From Lichtheimia corymbifera B2541 (taxonomy: Eukaryota > Mucoromycota > Mucoromycetes > Mucorales > Lichtheimiaceae): a stretch of 11,943 bases of DNA. Positions 8,137 through 11,943 of this stretch are shown here, in pieces. Both the position numbers and the translations under genes were made by a program. Under the pieces are notes generated by a model that had not been told where the DNA came from, made no database searches, and saw nothing but the letters and a program-made list of their open reading frames with translations. Each line of letters starts with the position of its first letter. The stretch's first letter is position 1. Location of the stretch: positions 1-11,943 of the forward strand of contig JNEU01000552.1 in NCBI GenBank assembly GCA_000697475.1, written 5' to 3'.

Positions 8137-9472
8137 TCAATGATCTTCAGATACAGGTGTGAGTGATGCGGTGTTGGTGTTGTTGTTAATAGGTGCAGGC
8201 GGTGGTGAGGATTGAGGAGGTGGCATGGGTGGAGGTAGAGTCTTTTCCCAATCAGGAATTTGTGCAAGAGATTGGCGTTTGATTGTTGGTGGAGTGGTTG
8301 AAGCTGATGATGAAGACGATGATGTAGTAATAGTAGTAGTAGTAATAGTATTTGTTGTTGTAGTATCGGTGCAAGTAGTAGTAGTGGTGGTGGTGGCAGG
8401 GGGGCACGTGTCATGGTTTGTCGTGTTGCTGATAGAGGTTGGTACAGGAGGAGAACTGGAACGTCGATTGTCTTCATAATGTCTCCACCAAGGAGGTGGT
8501 CGTGGGAGCAATGTTTCCACAATAGCCGATCGATGTTTCTTCGCACGAGTCGTAGTATCATGATGATGTTCTTGTTGTGAGCCCAAGTGGTTCGTTGTTG
8601 TGTGGTTAGATGACGTCGTAATGACAATTTTCATTGCTTCAAGCCATTTCTTTAACTCATTTGCCGAGTCAAACCTCAAACACCATTTGCATAAGGGCTT
8701 TCTGATCTCGAGGACAAAATGACTTCTTTTGAACTCTTCGGACACAAAGACGAGCGTATCATCGGTGAGTAAAAAGTGTTCTCGTGCAGGAGCGGTGACT
8801 TTGTCCGATTTGAAGACATATAGAATCCGATCGGTGAGCGTGATATAGCGTTTTTTCCATGACCGTGCAAATGCAAATGACGGCGTCTCGCGTTTACACA
8901 GCCATCCGTGACAACTTGCATTCTCCAGTGCTGTACGTAACGAGGTGCATTGAACATCATCTGCCATTGTTGCCAAGGAAGCCGTGGTCGTGCTGGCAAC
9001 CATGGATGCCATAGATGACGGATAAAAGCGGCTCAACTCTTGCTCACGGAAATCCTCGGAACTCGTTGCACCAGATAGCAAGAAACGCGAAGAGGGTGGT
9101 AAAGATGTATATGATGTGGGCGAGGATGCTATATAAAAAGTCATGTTGCTATTGAGTAATTATACACACATATACATTGCATGATATTGGCTTACGTTGT
9201 GATGGCACGTGGTCTACAGCAACGGAATGGCTCGTCTCACCTGACCATCGTCGCGTTGTGGTATCAGTATAACTATCTGTGCTGGCGACACTGTATCGAT
9301 GGCTATGACTGGATCCACTGGTACTTGAATATTGCGATGCCATTGAATGACGAAATACAGCCATTGCCGCACCGTTTTTATTGTGCCGAGGTCGCCTTTG
9401 AAAAGGTGGTGGCTCTTCAACGTCTTTGGCGTTGCTGCTGCGACTGATCGTGAGCAATGGCGGTGAAAACAT
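8137..9472 (-). CDS. PH-domain protein with Ser/Thr/Pro-rich flanks, two exons, 422 aa
   Basis: Exons on the - strand are 9472-9196 and 9128-8137, joined over a 67-bp intron (GTAAGC...ATATAG with TGAC 5 nt before a T run); 1269 nt in frame. A nearer acceptor (CAATAG, ending at 9148) would break the frame, so the T-rich one is used. The N-terminal 160 residues are low-complexity and Ser-rich. A pleckstrin-homology fold spans about 165-260: GWLCKRE at the first strand, SWKKRYITL, LYVFKSDK, then FVLEI, WCLRF, and the closing helix ANELKKWLEAMK with the invariant Trp at 254. PH domains bind phosphoinositides or proteins at membranes; the basic KK.R in strands 1-2 would suit a lipid head group, but this is inference. 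The C-terminal 130 residues carry Thr/Ser runs and Pro-rich segments (LPPPMPPP), possible SH3 or WW ligands. The start is the first ATG in the open frame. Confidence 0.85.
8318..8400 (-). repeat. In-frame Thr/Ser codon repeat in the PH protein tail
   Basis: Repeated ACT/ACC/AGT-type triplets encode long Thr and Ser runs, broken by an occasional Ile, Asp or Cys. Such triplet tracts change length by slippage without shifting frame. The DGCR6-like gene (Gln9) and SEC62 (Thr-rich tail) carry similar runs. Confidence 0.75.
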
Positions 9473-9953
9473 GAAATGAGGAGGGTGGGTTGTATAACAC
9501 CAAACGTAAGCCTTTGTTGTTGAGATATATGCGGAGGAGTAAAAAAAGGAAGAAAACCAAAGAGAAGAAGAAGGGGGAAAGAGACGAACGAAAGAAAAGG
9601 GTCGCAAGGAAATGTGAAAGGGAAACTCAGCCTTACTGTATCTTGTTGTGTAAGCAATACAGAGTTCAGTTACTCAAGCTTGCCTTTAAGGAACAATCTG
9701 GTGGTACACAAGCCGGGGAAAAACGACCCGTCTCTGGTAACGTTGGTATTCCTTTTTCTTGTTTCCTCGTGATTGTAAATAGCCCTTCCTGTTTACCATA
9801 TCATCACATTCTTTTTGGTGGTTGTCATTGTTATGCATCAGATGAAAGAAGAAATAGGAGGTGTAAGCCATGAACATGCATGTGTCAGGTGTGTCACCAA
9901 ATATTCGGTTAAAGGCCATGAATAGAAAGCTTAGTCTCTGTAATATTTGTATC

Positions 9954-9987
<34 letters not shown>

Positions 9988-10275
9988 CCACCCCCTTCCA
10001 TGCATGATATGCATCATCATACATTTTATGTACGCCAACGACTTTTATACATCTCCGCGTTGTTAAGGATCATCATTTTGACCATTTCTTTTTATTGCCT
10101 CGGCTTTGATGATGGTTGCACATGAAGATTCTTCGAGCGGGAATTGAGACGGACATTTTACTGCGTCAAATGCATTGATCTAAAGTCGATTACCTCATTA
10201 ACATGAAGCATACAACGTCATCTGATCTGAGACCATCATTAATTAACACGACCGACCCAACAAATTTGTAGGCAA
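9473..10275. other. Upstream region of the PH gene plus spacer; no gene assigned
   Basis: The first part is purine-rich on the + strand (about 9535-9605), i.e. a C/T-rich leader or promoter for the - strand PH gene. A (CA)15 microsatellite lies at 9957-9986. Small open frames of up to about 127 codons are present, but they are Lys/Arg-rich by composition and do not resemble proteins. No RNA gene was recognised. Confidence 0.55.
9957..9986 (+). repeat. (CA)15 microsatellite
   Basis: Thirty bases of perfect CA dinucleotide repeat, flanked by CCCT on the left and a C-rich stretch on the right. Confidence 0.97.
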
Positions 10276-10922
10276 TCACTCTTCAAGATGATCCGCTCGA
10301 TTGATACTCACAACTACCGCCACATCATCTGTGCTACGGAAACCAATATGTATGTATGGAGAAAACTCCCTGTTACGGGCGCCACAACAATATGCAGACA
10401 CAACTTTTTCCTCCCGCATTGGCGACGTGTTGAATGCAATAAAATTGGGGAGGGAATGTGCTTACCAACATGGGAATTCGATACGGATATGGCAGTAAGG
10501 ATAATATAACTTGGTCATTGTTGCTGATGGTTCGACGATCATTGCAGCAGCGCGTACGACCAATCTGGAACCATCCTGGGAATTCTCTTGCCTTATCAAT
10601 CGTAATTCTATTACACGTACTTCCTTATCGATATGTAAAACCAGAAATGGGTTGATATCACCATGCAATATATGATAGAGAAAGTCATATGCATCGATTT
10701 TTATGTAGAATTTTAGGCGGCTGAAAGGTAGATCATAGATACAAATATCTTTGTAAGGATACTGGGTATAATCTATAATGTGTAATATTTGAATGAGCCA
10801 AGATGATGGGGTGGGTTGGATTTAGCTTGGAGCCCAGCGTGGAAATTTAACTTGTATTTGGACAGCTTCACTGGGAGTAATTCATTTGGTGGACGGCAGC
10901 TCCACGACTTGAGACAACGCAT
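10276..10922 (-). CDS. Possible small spliced gene, unknown product (about 146 aa)
   Basis: The core is a - strand frame open from 10821 to 10466. It reads like a globular protein with alternating hydrophobic and charged residues (for example IYDLPFSRLKFYIKIDAYDF and LVLHIDKEVRVIELRL). A clean donor (TG|GTAAGC, intron 10465-10370, acceptor AACAG) joins it in frame to a final 30-codon exon ending at 10276. No in-frame ATG precedes the core, so an upstream exon is needed. The best I find is ATG at 10922-10920, spliced at 10872 (GTGAAG) to 10761, giving 441 nt in frame; this 109-bp first intron lacks a convincing branch site. It may instead be the last exons of a longer - strand gene. I recognise no family. 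+ strand frames with a good donor at 10497 overlap it, so even the strand is uncertain. Confidence 0.27.
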
Positions 10923-11943
10923 CTTTTCCTTTTTATCCCTCCTCTGCTTTTATCCCCAATTCACGACATCCCGATCGAGGTAATGTATTATAAAAGAGTG
11001 CTGTTGTTGGTTGTGAGGTACTAATGTAGTTCTGAACAGGCATTGTCAAGCGTATCCAAGTGCTGAGAAATGAGCGTGGTTGTCATGGGGATATCGTTGC
11101 TGCCTCTTGTTCATTGCTACTCCCACTCTACGCTTGGCGTCAACAGGTACATTCAAAGCCCAATGTTGCAGCCGATCTGGTTCCATTGACGTGTTTGCTT
11201 GTATAGAGGGCAACTTTGGTTTCAAGACATTGGGTCATTGGGCGTTTTGTTTCGGCTCACCAACACCACACCATGGTTTTCCGGTTTCCAGTAACCAACA
11301 ACAAAGGGTCTTTGTGTATATGGAACAAAGGCAAGTGCAATGGGACAAACAATGAAAAAGGCGTTTATTGTATATGTGTGCTAACAATGAATTGTATAGG
11401 CTTTTTTGGTCAGGCAGTGCAACTGGTGCATCATGATCTCTTTGGGTTCGACTCCCAGCCTGTATCAAGTGGCCGCTGCGTCGCTCTGCACTAGCCAGTT
11501 GCTGGAAAACCTTCTTGGAACGCGGCCAGGGCTCTAGAGGCCTGCGTTGAGTTGATGGGTCGATGACGATGGGTTGTGGGAGGAGCATGGTCACCCGTGT
11601 TGAGGGTAAAAGGGGATTTGCAACAGCTTGTAGTCGCCCCGGTCGTGGATGTGTTGACATCGGTGCAAACCAACACGCTCTTCTCGTGATAGGCTCGTTC
11701 TTTTCCCTGGAGGATTTCTTTCATGAGGCGGAAGGATTGGGTATCATTCTTTCTTTGGAGAGGATGAAATGAGAACAACTATGAGCCTGGACTCTACGTA
11801 AGTGAGTCCTTCCTTGCCATGGATCGAACTGGCCTTGCGTGATTCGTGCAGAGCTTTCTCAAAGACAAGGGATCGCCCGACGTTGCTCGTATGGTGGTGA
11901 TTTGGTTTGTAAATCCTTCTGATTTGCTTTCTTCCTTTGAGAG
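10923..11943. other. Unresolved right end; intron-like signals but no recognisable protein
   Basis: On the + strand, intron-like stretches occur at 10980-11039, 11147-11206 (GTACAT...TATAG, 60 bp), one ending at 11399 with CTAAC at 11381-11385 (donor GTGCAA, or GCAAGT for a GC-AG intron, near 11335), and 11798-11851 (GTAAGT...GTGCAG, 54 bp). Some joins keep a frame (11040-11146 with 11207 onward), yet I cannot build a full product or name a domain. On the - strand a frame stays open from about 11733 to 11235 and another from about 11778 to 11491. GC content is higher here, which lengthens chance frames. The gene, if any, continues past the window. Confidence 0.3.
10980..11039 (+). other. Probable + strand intron with TACTAAT branch site
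   Basis: The donor GTAATG at 10980, the branch-like TACTAAT at 11019-11025 and the acceptor GAACAG ending at 11039 give a 60-bp intron, the same size as those of the genes to the left. The flanking frames join in phase (G|GC Gly), but no start codon is found upstream. Predicted from signals only. Confidence 0.35.

Noticed and set aside
8061..8627. 188-codon His/Leu-rich - frame under the PH gene tail
   Set aside because: Its composition follows from reading the Thr/Pro triplet runs in a shifted frame. The PH frame spans the same bases.
9490..9873. 127-codon Lys/Arg-rich + frame upstream of the PH gene
   Set aside because: It comes from the purine-rich strand of the PH promoter or leader and overlaps PH exon 1 only in antisense. 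It has no domain character.
9686..9919. 77-codon - frame upstream of the PH gene
   Set aside because: No splice signal ties it to the PH gene, and it shows no conserved pattern.
1..11943. CRISPR array, bacterial operon or phage module
   Set aside because: No spaced direct repeats. Spliced eukaryotic genes and GT-AG introns make a prokaryotic origin untenable.

Overview
This window looks like fungal nuclear DNA. It has many short introns (53-96 bp, GT-AG, mostly with a TGAC/CTAAC-like branch site), compact intergenic spaces, pyrimidine-rich promoters and an intact Ty3/Gypsy retrotransposon. Conserved eukaryotic genes (a TFIIH subunit and Sec62) sit beside a fungal-looking PH protein and a DGCR6-like protein. 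An early-diverging filamentous fungus (Mucoromycota-like) fits best, but that placement is an inference from intron size and gene style, not from a marker gene.

Layout. (1) 1-3962: the 3' part of a Ty3/Gypsy LTR retrotransposon on the + strand. It comprises an uninterrupted 1222-aa NC-PR-RT-RNaseH-IN frame, a polypurine tract and a 3' LTR of about 260 bp. The capsid part of gag and the 5' LTR lie outside the window. (2) 3963-4496: spacer with no gene seen. (3) 4497-5904: an eight-exon TFIIH p34 subunit gene (TFB4/GTF2H3), + strand. (4) 6076-6969: a two-exon SEC62 gene, + strand, behind a 171-bp spacer with a (TC)11 tract. (5) 7027-8024: a five-exon gene on the - strand whose product resembles the DGCR6 family. 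It converges on SEC62 with only 57 bp between stop codons. (6) 8137-9472: a two-exon - strand gene for a PH-domain protein with Ser/Thr/Pro-rich flanks, 112 bp upstream of the DGCR6-like gene. (7) 9473-11943: an unresolved region with a CA microsatellite, a possible small spliced - strand gene (10276-10922) of no recognised family, and several + strand intron-like signals and short open frames that I could not assemble into a known protein.

The cellular genes show no shared pathway: transcription/repair (TFIIH), post-translational ER import (Sec62), an uncharacterised coiled-coil protein, and a probable membrane-lipid or protein-binding PH adaptor. They are simply packed closely. The parts of most biological interest are the structure of the retroelement's gag-pol border, the fungal DGCR6-like protein, and the unexplained right-hand 2 kb.
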